A stretch of 64,000 nt of DNA from Nostoc sp. FACHB-152. Lineage in GTDB: Bacteria > Cyanobacteriota > Cyanobacteriia > Cyanobacteriales > Nostocaceae. Where the stretch lies: positions 124,001 to 188,000 of the forward strand of contig NZ_JACJRV010000004.1 in NCBI RefSeq assembly GCF_014697475.1, written 5' to 3'. Of this stretch, positions 8,881 to 17,324 are shown in pieces. The notes below the pieces were generated by a model. That model was not told the origin of the DNA. It ran no database searches and saw only the letters and a program-made list of their open reading frames with translations. Both the position numbers and the translations under genes were made by a program. The stretch's first letter is position 1, and every line of letters begins with the position of its first letter.

Positions 8881-10551
8881 ATGGCAGTCAGCAGCACGGC
8901 GGCACCCCCAACCCCGTGGTCAAGAAGTTTAGCTGAGCCAGAAATCCACGAAACCTCATTTGTCCACTCTTTCTCTAACGTTATTGGAGATGTGCGAGTA
9001 GGTGCAAATGTAATCGTTGCTCCAGGGACTTCGATTAGAGCAGATGAAGGTACACCCTTTTACATAGGTGAAAATACCAACATCCAAGATGGTGTAGTGA
9101 TTCATGGGTTGGAACAAGGCCGAGTCATTGGTGATGATGGCAATGAGTACTCGGTATGGATTGGTAGTAATGTTTCCATTACCCACATGGCTCTGATTCA
9201 TGGCCCAGCTTATGTAGGGGATAATTGCTTTATTGGCTTTCGCTCCACAGTTTTTAATGCCAGAGTGGGTTCGGGTTGCATCGTCATGATGCACGCTTTA
9301 ATACAAGATGTAGAAATTCCTCCAGGTAAATATGTACCTTCGGGAGCGATAATTACAAGCCAACAGCAAGCTGACCGTCTGCCAGATGTGCAAGACCAAG
9401 ACCAGCAATTTGCTCATCATGTAGTGGGAATTAATCAAGCACTGCGGGCTGGTTATCGCTGTGCTGCGGATAGCAAATGCATTGCACCCATCCGGGATGA
9501 ATTAGCTAAATCTTATACAAGTAATGGTGTCACTGTTTTAGAGTTAGAAAGGAGTAGTGAAGTGGCGAGCAATAGCTTGGGTGCAGAAACAATAGATCAA
9601 GTGCGCTATCTATTGGAGCAGGGGTATAAGATTGGTACAGAACACGTAGACCAAAGACGCTTCCGTACTGGTTCTTGGACTAGCTGCCAGCCAATCGAAG
9701 CCAGATCTGTGAATGAAGCTTTATCAGCGTTGGAAGGCTGTCTATCAGAACACAGTGGTGAATACGTGCGTTTATTTGGAATTGACCCCAAAGGTAAACG
9801 TCGGGTGTTAGAAACGATTATTCAACGCCCGGATGGTGTGGTAACAGCAGGAGCTAGCTTTAAAGCACCAGCTAGTACAGGTAGTGCTAGCTACAGCAGC
9901 TATAACGGTAATGGTAATAGTAATGGTGCTGGGATTGGTTCAATTAGTGCTGAAACTGTAGACCAGATCCGCAAGCTGTTAGCTGGTGGTTACAAAATTG
10001 GTACAGAACACGTAGATGAGCGTCGTTTCCGGACTGGCTCTTGGGCTAGCTGTAAGCCTATAGACGCGACTTCGGCTAAGGACGTTGTGGCTGCGTTAGA
10101 AGAATGTATTGGCAACCATCAAGGTGAGTATGTCCGCTTGATTGGTATTGACCCGAAAGCCAAACGCCGGGTATTAGAAAGCATTATTCAAAGACCTAAT
10201 GGCCCAGTTGCCCCCTCTAATGGTCAAAAAACTTATCCTAGTTCAAGTATTTCTAGCTCACCAAAAGCAACTGCAACTGCTAGCAGCAATCGCTTGAATG
10301 CGGAAGTTGTAGACCAACTACGGCAATTACTGGCTAGTGGTTATAAAATTAGCGCGGAACACGTAGACCAAAGACGTTTCCGGACTGGTTCTTGGGCTAG
10401 CTGTGGACAAATTGAGGCCCGATCTGAAAGAGATGCGATCGCAGCTTTGGAAGCATACCTATCTGAATATCCTGGTGAATACGTGCGGTTGATTGGCATT
10501 GACCCCAAAGCCAAACGCCGTGTGTTAGAAACAATTATTCAACGTCCATAG
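8881..10551 (+). CDS. ccmM: Carboxysome assembly protein CcmM (gamma-CA plus three SSUL repeats)
   Basis: CcmM nucleates the beta-carboxysome by cross-linking Rubisco and, in some species, is its carbonic anhydrase. Residues 1-210 are a left-handed beta-helix gamma-CA domain with the zinc ligands H75, H102 and H107. The C194/C200 pair ([10 protein letters not shown]) is known to form the activating disulfide. Three Rubisco-small-subunit-like repeats follow at about 232-318, 354-440 and 472-556, each with RRFRTGSW and EYVRL-GIDPK. Glycine/serine/asparagine linkers join them. All active-site residues are present, so this copy is probably catalytic, like that of Nostoc PCC 7120. An internal start at 9562 would give the short M35 form. 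Confidence 0.96.
   Translation: MAVSSTAAPPTPWSRSLAEPEIHETSFVHSFSNVIGDVRVGANVIVAPGTSIRADEGTPFYIGENTNIQDGVVIHGLEQGRVIGDDGNEYSVWIGSNVSITHMALIHGPAYVGDNCFIGFRSTVFNARVGSGCIVMMHALIQDVEIPPGKYVPSGAIITSQQQADRLPDVQDQDQQFAHHVVGINQALRAGYRCAADSKCIAPIRDELAKSYTSNGVTVLELERSSEVASNSLGAETIDQVRYLLEQGYKIGTEHVDQRRFRTGSWTSCQPIEARSVNEALSALEGCLSEHSGEYVRLFGIDPKGKRRVLETIIQRPDGVVTAGASFKAPASTGSASYSSYNGNGNSNGAGIGSISAETVDQIRKLLAGGYKIGTEHVDERRFRTGSWASCKPIDATSAKDVVAALEECIGNHQGEYVRLIGIDPKAKRRVLESIIQRPNGPVAPSNGQKTYPSSSISSSPKATATASSNRLNAEVVDQLRQLLASGYKISAEHVDQRRFRTGSWASCGQIEARSERDAIAALEAYLSEYPGEYVRLIGIDPKAKRRVLETIIQRP
9548..9564 (+). promoter_or_regulatory. Internal ribosome binding site and GTG start for short CcmM
   Basis: AAAGGAG at 9548-9554 is followed after 7 nt by GTG at 9562-9564, in frame with ccmM (codon 228). 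Translation from here gives a 329-residue protein with only the three SSUL repeats, about 35 kDa. CcmM is known to be made as a long and a short form by internal initiation. The site seen here is placed exactly between the gamma-CA domain and the first repeat. Confidence 0.7.
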
Positions 10552-10556
10552 TGAAA

Positions 10557-10591
10557 GGGAGTAGGGAGTAGGGAATAGGGAATGGGGAATA
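10557..10591. repeat. STRR-like heptamer repeat, five units
   Basis: Five consecutive heptamers of the form GGGAGTA/GGGAATA/GGGAATG run from 10557 to 10591 between ccmM and ccmN. CCCACTC-rich text about 50 bp further on can pair with them. Short tandemly repeated heptamers of this kind are characteristic of heterocystous cyanobacteria. Confidence 0.75.
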
Positions 10592-10709
10592 GAAAGTAAG
10601 GATAGAAATGAGAATTTTTTCACCACTCACCCTTAACATTCACAACTCCCCACTCACAACTCCCCACTCTCTCATAAAAATTTGTCCGGCTTCCGAGGTT
10701 TAATTTTCC

Positions 10710-11456
10710 ATGTCTGTGCCGCCACTGCGCCTCCACAATAACTTTGACCCTTATATTAGTGGCGAGGTGAATATTCATCCCAGTGCAGTATTAGCACCTG
10801 GTGTAATACTCCAAGCGGCTACCAACAGCAGAATCATTATTGGCCCTGGTGTCTGTATTGGTATGGGGTCAATTCTCCAAGTCAATGAAGGAACCCTGGA
10901 AGTAGAAGCAGGTGCTAGCCTGGGAGCCGGTTTTTTGATGGTCGGAAGGGGAAAGATTGGTGCTAATGCTTGTATTGGGGCAGCCACAACAGTTTTTAAC
11001 TGTTCTGTGGAACCGGGAACAGTAGTACCACCAAGCTCAGTGTTAGGAGATACTAGTCGTCAGATGAGTGTTTCCCAACCACAAAAACCACCCGTCAATA
11101 ATACTGCTTCTAATAACACCCAACAGCAAGAATTAGAGAGTAATCATTTAGGTGGAAATGAAGAAAAAGTAATTTCTATTTCCTCAACGAATCTTTCAAC
11201 TTCGGCTTTCTTGGAGTTAAAACACCAGTCTGTTTCTGTTACTCAACCTTCGCCTACACCGTCTGCACAACCACCCCCAGCCCAAAAAGATGAAACTGCT
11301 GCGAGTTCTAATGACCTAAGTGCAGAAAACCCTGAATCTTCTGATATTTTTGGAACTCAAATTTATGGACAAGGGAGTATTAACAGGCTGTTAACGACGT
11401 TATTTCCCCATAGGCAATCTTTGAATAATCCTAAGTCTGACGAACCGCCGGAATAA
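10710..11456 (+). CDS. ccmN: Carboxysome assembly protein CcmN
   Basis: CcmN bridges CcmM to the shell. The 248-residue product has an N-terminal left-handed beta-helix of hexapeptide repeats (about residues 15-115, with VNIHPSAVLAPGVIL and IGANACIGAATTVFN). A long Pro/Ser/Gln-rich disordered linker (about 118-215) follows. The C-terminal amphipathic segment YGQGSINRLLTTLFPHRQ (about 222-240) is the encapsulation peptide known to dock onto CcmK2. It follows ccmM after a 158-bp repeat-rich gap and precedes ccmO. Confidence 0.93.
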   Translation: MSVPPLRLHNNFDPYISGEVNIHPSAVLAPGVILQAATNSRIIIGPGVCIGMGSILQVNEGTLEVEAGASLGAGFLMVGRGKIGANACIGAATTVFNCSVEPGTVVPPSSVLGDTSRQMSVSQPQKPPVNNTASNNTQQQELESNHLGGNEEKVISISSTNLSTSAFLELKHQSVSVTQPSPTPSAQPPPAQKDETAASSNDLSAENPESSDIFGTQIYGQGSINRLLTTLFPHRQSLNNPKSDEPPE

Positions 11457-11640
11457 GTGTTAATTGTAAGTTGTCCTCTAAAGTATGAAATATGAAGTAT
11501 GAATTATGAAGGATGTAAAAAATGATTTCATCCTTTATGCTTGATTCTTCAGCCTTTCAGTTTCAACTTTTAGCCTACCTTTGGGAAAGCTGCTAAAAGG
11601 GCATTTACATCATTGACTGTGAGTATCCTGGAGAATTCAC
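11457..11640. other. Repeat-bearing spacer between ccmN and ccmO
   Basis: The spacer has near-tandem TATGAA-type text and an imperfect inverted repeat, ATGAAGGATG (about 11502) against CATCCTTTAT (about 11530). GAGAATTCAC leads into the ccmO ATG. The hairpin could attenuate read-through into ccmO. No ORF is present. Confidence 0.35.
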
Positions 11641-12444
11641 ATGGACACATATAATCAACAGTCCCTTAGCACTGTTCGGGCAGCATCGCATCGGCGAGAT
11701 AGAGATAGCTTCAAGGATACTGCCTTGGGTTTGGTATCTACTCTCAGCTTTCCAGCAATAGTTGGAACTGCTGACATGATGTTGAAATCAGCTGGGGTTC
11801 ACCTAGTTGGATATGAAAAAATTGGTAGTGGTCATTGTACTGCCATTGTTCGGGGTGGCATTGCGGATGTACGCCTAGCTGTTGAGTCAGGTGTACAAAC
11901 TGCTGAACAGTTTGGTCAGTTGGTTTCTAGTTTGGTGATTCCTCGCCCTTTCCCTAATCTGGATGTGGTGCTGCCCATCACCAATAGATTAAGTAAATAT
12001 ATGGAGGAGGGTAGTTATAGCCGTCTGAGCAATTTAGCCATTGGATTGGTGGAAACGCGGGGGTTTCCGGCGATGGTAGGGGCTTGCGATGCTATGCTTA
12101 AATCTGCTGATGTGCAGTTAGCAGCTTATGAAAAAATCGGTGCGGGTTTGTGTACAGCCATTATTCGTGGCTCTGTTGCTAATGTCGCAGTAGCAGTGGA
12201 AGCTGGGATGTATGAAGCAGAACGCATTGGGGAATTGAACGCAGTAATGGTAATTCCTAGGCCTTTGGATGAGTTAGAACAAACCTTGCCTGTCGCAAGT
12301 TGCTGGATAGAAGAACGGCAACCAGTGAGGATGCCAGTGAATATTAAAGATAAGGAGCAAGTGGCGGAATTAGAGGTACTCCAGTTGCCAGACTTGGCTA
12401 AGTTACCTGCAAAAGTGACCGAAGAATTATGGAATGATGAATGA
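11641..12444 (+). CDS. ccmO: Tandem-BMC shell protein CcmO
   Basis: CcmO is a double-BMC (BMC-T) protein thought to form pseudo-hexameric trimers in the shell. The 267-residue product has two BMC domains: about 27-115 (LGLVSTLSFPAIVGTADMM to IPRPFPNLDVVLP) and about 130-220 (IGLVETRGFPAMVGACDAM to IPRPLDELEQTLP). The pore-region motifs are YEKIGSGHC and YEKIGAGLC. An N-terminal basic stretch and an acidic C-terminal tail flank them. Length is near that of Synechococcus CcmO. Here it is the last gene of the ccm run, as in Synechococcus 7942. Confidence 0.92.
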   Translation: MDTYNQQSLSTVRAASHRRDRDSFKDTALGLVSTLSFPAIVGTADMMLKSAGVHLVGYEKIGSGHCTAIVRGGIADVRLAVESGVQTAEQFGQLVSSLVIPRPFPNLDVVLPITNRLSKYMEEGSYSRLSNLAIGLVETRGFPAMVGACDAMLKSADVQLAAYEKIGAGLCTAIIRGSVANVAVAVEAGMYEAERIGELNAVMVIPRPLDELEQTLPVASCWIEERQPVRMPVNIKDKEQVAELEVLQLPDLAKLPAKVTEELWNDE

Positions 12445-12718
12445 TGAATTTTGAACTTTGAGTGATGAATTGTGGGAAAATTCTCCTCAGCATTCAGTAT
12501 TCAGCATTCATCTTTGGCTGGAAGGCATCTTACGCTTCGCTTGTTGAAATAATCATAACTTTTACGGACTATAAATCAAATATCTTTCTTTTAATAGCGA
12601 AAATAGATTTTTCTCTATACTAAAACTCATAACTTTGTATGAGCAACACGGCATGATGTGCAGGTGTTCAGTGATACTAGTTTTATATCTATAGAATCGC
12701 TATTGAGGAGAATCAGCC
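12445..12718. other. Spacer with inverted repeats before the LysR gene
   Basis: GATGAATGATGAATTTTGAA (about 12435-12454) is mirrored by CAGCATTCAGTATTCAGCATTCAT near 12489-12512, so a foldback is likely at the 3' end of the ccm operon. The rest is AT-rich promoter-like sequence for the regulator. GAGGAG at 12705-12710 is its ribosome binding site. Confidence 0.35.
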
Positions 12719-13648
12719 TTGAACCAAGCGACGCTACACCAGTTGAAGGTATTTGAAGCGGCGGCTCGGCATGGTAGCTTTACTCGTGCTGCGGAGGAAT
12801 TATTTCTTACCCAGCCTACAGTCTCCATGCAAATCAAGCAATTAACAAAATCTGTCGGGTTGCCATTATTTGAGCAGGTAGGAAAACGCTTGTATTTGAC
12901 GGAAGCAGGTAGAGAATTGTTTGCCACTTGTCGGCAGATTTTTGAAACTATAGCCCAATTTGAAATGAAGGTGGCTGACTTAAAAGGGCTAAAGCAAGGG
13001 CAATTACGTTTAGCAGTAATTACCACAGCCAAGTATTTCATCCCGCGTTTGTTAGGGCCATTTTGTCAGCGTTACCCAGGAATCGATATTGCGCTGCAAG
13101 TAACAAATCACGAAAAAATTATTGAGCGGATGATGGGTAATCAAGATGACTTGTATATTATGAGTCAGGTTCCAGAACATTTGGATGTCAATTGTGAGCC
13201 GTTTTTAGACAATCCTTTGGTAGTTTTTGCACCTGTTAATCACCGTCTAGCAAAAGAGAAAAATATCCCTATTCACGAGCTAAATGATGAACCTTTCATT
13301 ATGCGAGAACCGGGTTCAGGTACTCGCCGCGCTGTGCAGGCTCTGTTAGAAGAACAAGGTGTTAGGGTAAATGTGAAGCTGGAATTGGGAAGTAATGAAG
13401 CAATTAAACAAGCGATCGCTGGGGGTTTAGGCATTTCTGTTTTATCTCGTCATACTTTACTCTCAGATGCCTCAGAGTTCAGCATTTTGGACGTGCAACA
13501 CTTCCCCATTAAACGGGCTTGGTACATGGTTTATCCGGCTGGTAAACAGCTATCAATCGTAGCTCGTACCTATTACGAGTATCTACTGGATGCTGCTAAG
13601 ACATTTGTTGAGCAGACAGAGATGGCTGCATATAGCACTGTTAAATAA
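12719..13648 (+). CDS. cmpR: LysR-type carbon regulator, CmpR/NdhR family
   Basis: LysR regulators of the CbbR group control inorganic-carbon uptake and fixation genes. The 309-residue product has a typical N-terminal winged helix-turn-helix (about 1-65, GSFTRAAEELFLTQPTVSMQIKQL) and a substrate-binding domain, including KLELGSNEAIKQAIAGGLGISVLS. The wording matches the CmpR/NdhR branch rather than RbcR (Ycf30). The start codon is TTG, supported by GAGGAG 8 nt upstream. Its place beside the ccm operon suggests that operon, ndhF4-ndhD4-cupB or a distant cmp operon as targets. CmpR versus NdhR (CcmR) cannot be settled by eye. Confidence 0.75.
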   Translation: MNQATLHQLKVFEAAARHGSFTRAAEELFLTQPTVSMQIKQLTKSVGLPLFEQVGKRLYLTEAGRELFATCRQIFETIAQFEMKVADLKGLKQGQLRLAVITTAKYFIPRLLGPFCQRYPGIDIALQVTNHEKIIERMMGNQDDLYIMSQVPEHLDVNCEPFLDNPLVVFAPVNHRLAKEKNIPIHELNDEPFIMREPGSGTRRAVQALLEEQGVRVNVKLELGSNEAIKQAIAGGLGISVLSRHTLLSDASEFSILDVQHFPIKRAWYMVYPAGKQLSIVARTYYEYLLDAAKTFVEQTEMAAYSTVK

Positions 13649-13754
13649 GTTTTGGCATTTTTGTAGTTATTAAGCTTCGACTTGCTTGACTGGAAGAACC
13701 TGAACCATTACAAATTTAACCAACAGAGTCATTTGATTTGAGGAAAATCTGGCA

Positions 13755-15371
13755 GTGACACACCCGGAAACACCTTCTGTACGAAAAACAGTATCAACCC
13801 AGGTAGTAGCTGTGACGGTATACAGCAATCAAGCCTTAGTTACACGACGAGGTGTAGTTTCTTTAACAGGAGCGGAAAGGGAGTTGGTGATTAATTCACT
13901 GCCAGTGACTCTAGAAACTGATTCTGTCAGAGTTGGCGGTACAGGTACTGTAGGAGTGCGCTTGTTGGGAGTTAGTAGCGATCGCATCTACACAACAGAA
14001 CCTGTTGCCGAACGAGTCGCACAGTTAAACCGCCAAATTCAGCAAATAGAAGCAGAAAAACGCAATTTGCAAGCTCAAATTGATGCCTTAGCATTGCAGG
14101 CGAGATTTATTGAAGGCTTGCGTGAAAAAACAGAAGAACCATTTGCCCAAAGTTTATCGCGCAAAAACCTCAGCCTCAGCGAAACTTTAGATTTCTTGAA
14201 CTTTTTGGGAAGCCAGTATAGTGAATATGCGATCGCATCTGGAGATTACCGCACCCAACAGCAAGAACTAGACAAGCAACTGCAAGCACTCCACGCCACA
14301 CTACACAACATTCAAACACCCCATCCTAAAGAAAGTTTTACCTTAGTTGTTGGTATAGAAGTTGTCGGTGAAGGTGAGTTTGAGCTAGAAGTATCCTACA
14401 TTGTGAATCGTGCTAGCTGGACTCCGCTTTACGACTTAAGAGTTGATAGTACAAATCAGACAGTAAATTTAAGTTACCTTGCAGAAGTTACCCAAAATAC
14501 TGGCGAAGACTGGTTAGATGTGGCTCTTACCCTCTCAACCGCTAAACCAGGATTAGGTACATTGCCACCGAAACTAGAACCTTGGTATATTGACACCTTA
14601 CGTTCACGTACATTGCAACGAGCTTTACCTCGTCCATCACTGCCTACCATAGCAGCTGCGCCTGCTGAGGCTATGTTTCCCCAAGATGAGGAGGATTTAG
14701 CAAATGAGGCTCTCATTCCAGCAGAAAATATGGGAGCATTTGTCTCCAAAGAAGGAAGTGTAGTTACCTTTAAACTAAATGGTAGTGGCAACATTCCTAG
14801 TGATGGCGCGCCCCATAAAATCACAATTTTTAATGACGATTATCCTTGTAGTTTTGATTATGTAGCAATGCCGCGCTTGGTTAGCTTTGCTTATTTGCAA
14901 GCTAATGTAACAAACAGTTCGGATGGCGCAACATTATTACCAGGAAAAGCTAATATTTTTCGAGATCATGTATTTGTGGGTACCACTAGATTAGAAAACA
15001 TTGCACCTGGACAAGAGTTTATATTGAACTTAGGCATTGACGAAGGTTTAAAAATTGAACATAGCTTAGTTGAGCGTCAAGTAGATAAAAAGATAATTGT
15101 GAATCAACGTCGAACTACTTACGCTTATCGAGTCATAATTACTAACTTACTCAATCAGGAAGTTAATTTAAAACTCACTGAGCAATTACCTGTGAGCCGT
15201 AACGAGCAAATTAAAGTTCGTCTTACTCGCATTCAACCGCAAATTCAACTTGGGGAAATGGGAATTCTAGAATGGGAGTTAAGCGTTTTACCTCAAGAAC
15301 GACGAGAGATAAATTATCAATTTACGATTGAACACCCGCCTGAGTTAACGGTAGTTGGGTTAGATATTTAA
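13755..15371 (+). CDS. DUF4139/DUF4140 protein (mucoidy inhibitor MuiA-like)
   Basis: The 538-residue product begins with a DUF4140-like domain (about 14-75, VVAVTVYSNQALVTRRGVV). A predicted coiled coil rich in Gln/Glu/Lys (about 85-155) follows, then a large DUF4139 beta-rich domain (about 195-535, with LEVSYIVNRASWTPLYDLRV and LTQNTGEDW-like text). No signal peptide is evident. Start is GTG with GAGGA about 10 nt upstream. Members are called mucoidy inhibitor A, but the biochemical role is unknown. It stands alone on the plus strand, and nothing links it to the carbon cluster except position. Confidence 0.75.
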   Translation: MTHPETPSVRKTVSTQVVAVTVYSNQALVTRRGVVSLTGAERELVINSLPVTLETDSVRVGGTGTVGVRLLGVSSDRIYTTEPVAERVAQLNRQIQQIEAEKRNLQAQIDALALQARFIEGLREKTEEPFAQSLSRKNLSLSETLDFLNFLGSQYSEYAIASGDYRTQQQELDKQLQALHATLHNIQTPHPKESFTLVVGIEVVGEGEFELEVSYIVNRASWTPLYDLRVDSTNQTVNLSYLAEVTQNTGEDWLDVALTLSTAKPGLGTLPPKLEPWYIDTLRSRTLQRALPRPSLPTIAAAPAEAMFPQDEEDLANEALIPAENMGAFVSKEGSVVTFKLNGSGNIPSDGAPHKITIFNDDYPCSFDYVAMPRLVSFAYLQANVTNSSDGATLLPGKANIFRDHVFVGTTRLENIAPGQEFILNLGIDEGLKIEHSLVERQVDKKIIVNQRRTTYAYRVIITNLLNQEVNLKLTEQLPVSRNEQIKVRLTRIQPQIQLGEMGILEWELSVLPQERREINYQFTIEHPPELTVVGLDI

Positions 15372-16199
15372 AACATTTTGATAATCTAATAGCAATTCAA
15401 ATAATGTTTGTGACAGATACCCCACCCGCCTGAGGTTTAAGGAGTGGTCTGATCCATGTGTCGCGCATTCTTTTCTCAAATTGGTATAAGCTTTGTGCGT
15501 AAGCCCAGATATAGCTCTTGAACCCAAATATACGGTTATTATATCCCATTAAACATATATAATTGCGAACGATGAGAAGTAATCTCAAGTATTACTAAAT
15601 TAGAGGATTATTTCGCACTATTTTGAAAGAATTCCTCATAGGTTCAACAACTAATTTATTCTGCATTTATGCAAATCCTAATCTCAATACACTTGCAATT
15701 ATTTTATTACAATTCTTTACATTTTTAATGACATATTACAATTAGTTTACCGGACATAATCTGAGTTTTTATTACAAAATATAAGTTTTAATAAGCACTA
15801 GATTTCTTCACAAGTTCCTCACACTTTTTTTGTAATCTGCAAATAGGGATGCTCAACTAGTGCATTAATTAGCTTGAGAATTTACCGTCTTTTTGTGTTG
15901 AGGTATTTCGGCAAAAGGTAAAGAAGTATTAATAAAAACTTTAGTTGTGGATTTAAAGCCGACTAGATAACAAGAGTGTTATCGAGCGGAAAAAGCCGCT
16001 ATATATTCATGCTTTTTGTTTAGCTTAAATCCTATGCATTGAAGCATGGGAACATAGCTAGCTGCCTTCTGTCTTCTGCCTCTTGAATGCAGTAAAAATG
16101 CATTTTTTCAGAAAAAAACTTTCATAATATTGAGCTTCAATTAATGGCATTGCTTATCCCTTAAGAGAAATAATCTAGTTTCCGAGGAGTACAATCCAT
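15372..16199. other. Long spacer with a possible structured leader
   Basis: No credible ORF lies in these 828 bp. The part near 15410-15480 resembles a dispersed repeat. Between 15910 and 16000 there is GGCAAA, an AAAGCC string, then two adjacent hairpins: ATAACA-agag-TGTTAT (15967-15982) and AGCGG-loop-CCGCT (15985-16000). The arrangement is suggestive of a structured 5' leader for the exported protein gene at 16200, but it does not match a riboswitch consensus I can recall. GAGGAG precedes the 16200 ATG. Confidence 0.35.
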
Positions 16200-16802
16200 A
16201 TGAATTTCAAACAATTTGGTGCTTTACTGTCTATATCTACAATTGTTGGAATAAACCTCATTGCCAATCAGGTTTTAGCTCAAGATGGGCCTACTATTAC
16301 TTTTGGAAGTGCAATAGCATCAGGTGGATGTAGTATTGACAAGCAGCTTCCTGGACCTAACGCTAGAAGCATATCGATCTCTTTGAATAATATGAGGGCA
16401 ACTAACGGTCAGCGTCAAAGGTGTATTTTACGTGTTAACACTACGATTCCCCCTGGTTTCTTTGTTCAAGCTGTAGAAGTAATTTACCAAGGGACTGTTA
16501 CTGTTCTTCCAAGAAGTAGAGGTGTAACCTTCAACAGAAACTATAGTTTTCTTGGTGGTGCACTTGGTACAACTACGAGTGGGCCTGGAAGAACCGAGTA
16601 TAGATCTATCGCCGACAATGAGTTTTTTACAGAACAAGATGATCTGGCTGTTCTATCTGCCTCATGTGGTGGACGAGGGACTTTCGGTATTAATATGATT
16701 GCACAATCCTCACAAGGATCTGATTGGATTCTTGATACAACTGATATCAATGCTGGGGCTTCTGCGGATCTGACATTAATATTTGGCATAACTCCTTGTT
16801 AA
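16200..16802 (+). CDS. Exported DUF4360-like protein
   Basis: The 200-residue product has a clear signal peptide (hydrophobic core about 8-22, cleavage after LANQVLA, near residue 27). The mature part is beta-rich with four well-spaced cysteines (GGCSID, RCILRV, ASCGGRG, final TPC). The layout of G-GC, an R-x-RC-ILRVNT strand and a C-terminal GTFGIN strand recalls the DUF4360 family of secreted proteins of unknown role. A shorter relative lies at 17325 with the same RCIIRINT and GTFGLN landmarks, so the two are paralogues. No partner genes suggest a function. Confidence 0.6.
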   Translation: MNFKQFGALLSISTIVGINLIANQVLAQDGPTITFGSAIASGGCSIDKQLPGPNARSISISLNNMRATNGQRQRCILRVNTTIPPGFFVQAVEVIYQGTVTVLPRSRGVTFNRNYSFLGGALGTTTSGPGRTEYRSIADNEFFTEQDDLAVLSASCGGRGTFGINMIAQSSQGSDWILDTTDINAGASADLTLIFGITPC

Positions 16803-17324
16803 GTTGCTTATTTTTGTGGGATTGAAAAAGATGATGCTATTAGTAAAAAACTTTGTTGTTTTACTGATATTGCATATCGCACATTGCAGGTTGAGAGAAG
16901 CAGCAACAAGAGATTTTTTCAAGTGGTTGGTTACCATTTAGGATTCCACCACTTTTCATCCGTCAGTCGGGTTCCAATTTAATTCGGAATTATGAATTAT
17001 CACGGCTGATACCAATATTGCTGTTTGATAAATCTGTGTCTATTTCTCTCTTTAAGGTTGGTGATATTAAATTACCGCTTTTTTCAACCTGTTATTTTTC
17101 CGCAAAAAGAGTTTTCTAATTCTTCAACAGGACTTACGCAAAATTATGAAAAAATGAACCGCAAAGGACACAAAGGACACGAAGTAAAGAGAGTTTCAGA
17201 TAGTTATTGCGTAAGTCCTATTCAAGTTAGTTTTCAATAATAGCGTCAGTCTCTTTAACATCAAGGGATTGCTATAGTCGTAAATCTTTTAATAATCCAA
17301 TTTTTTGCTGATGGAGAGTAGATT
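16803..17324. other. Spacer between the two DUF4360-like genes
   Basis: The 522 bp hold a MITE-like element at 17129-17219 (listed separately) and otherwise AT-rich sequence with no convincing gene. A 71-codon frame across 17025-17240 is produced by the repeat and is not supported. Confidence 0.45.
17129..17219. mobile_element. MITE-like element with 13-bp terminal inverted repeats
   Basis: AGGACTTACGCAA at 17129-17141 is exactly matched in reverse complement by TTGCGTAAGTCCT at 17207-17219, giving a 91-bp unit. The inside carries GAACCGCAAAGGACACAAAGGACAC-type text that recurs between genes in cyanobacteria. It has no coding capacity, so it would be a non-autonomous element moved by a transposase elsewhere. 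Confidence 0.65.

Noticed and set aside
8726-8932. 68-codon plus-strand frame between ccmL and ccmM
   Set aside because: Runs through dispersed repeat sequence and into the ccmM start in another frame. No family-like sequence.
10557-10591. CRISPR-like array
   Set aside because: The five heptamers are contiguous with no spacers. This is STRR-type repeat. No CRISPR array or cas gene was found anywhere in the window.
15397-15588. 63-codon minus-strand frame after the DUF4139 gene
   Set aside because: Overlaps repeat-like text, has no ribosome binding site and no recognisable protein pattern.
15900-16000. Reading the leader as a c-di-GMP (GEMM) riboswitch
   Set aside because: Only short strings (GGCAAA, AAAGCC) agree. 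Order, spacing and the receptor stem do not, so no class is assigned.
17025-17240. 71-codon plus-strand frame between the DUF4360-like genes
   Set aside because: Its second half is the MITE-like repeat. No signal or conserved text.
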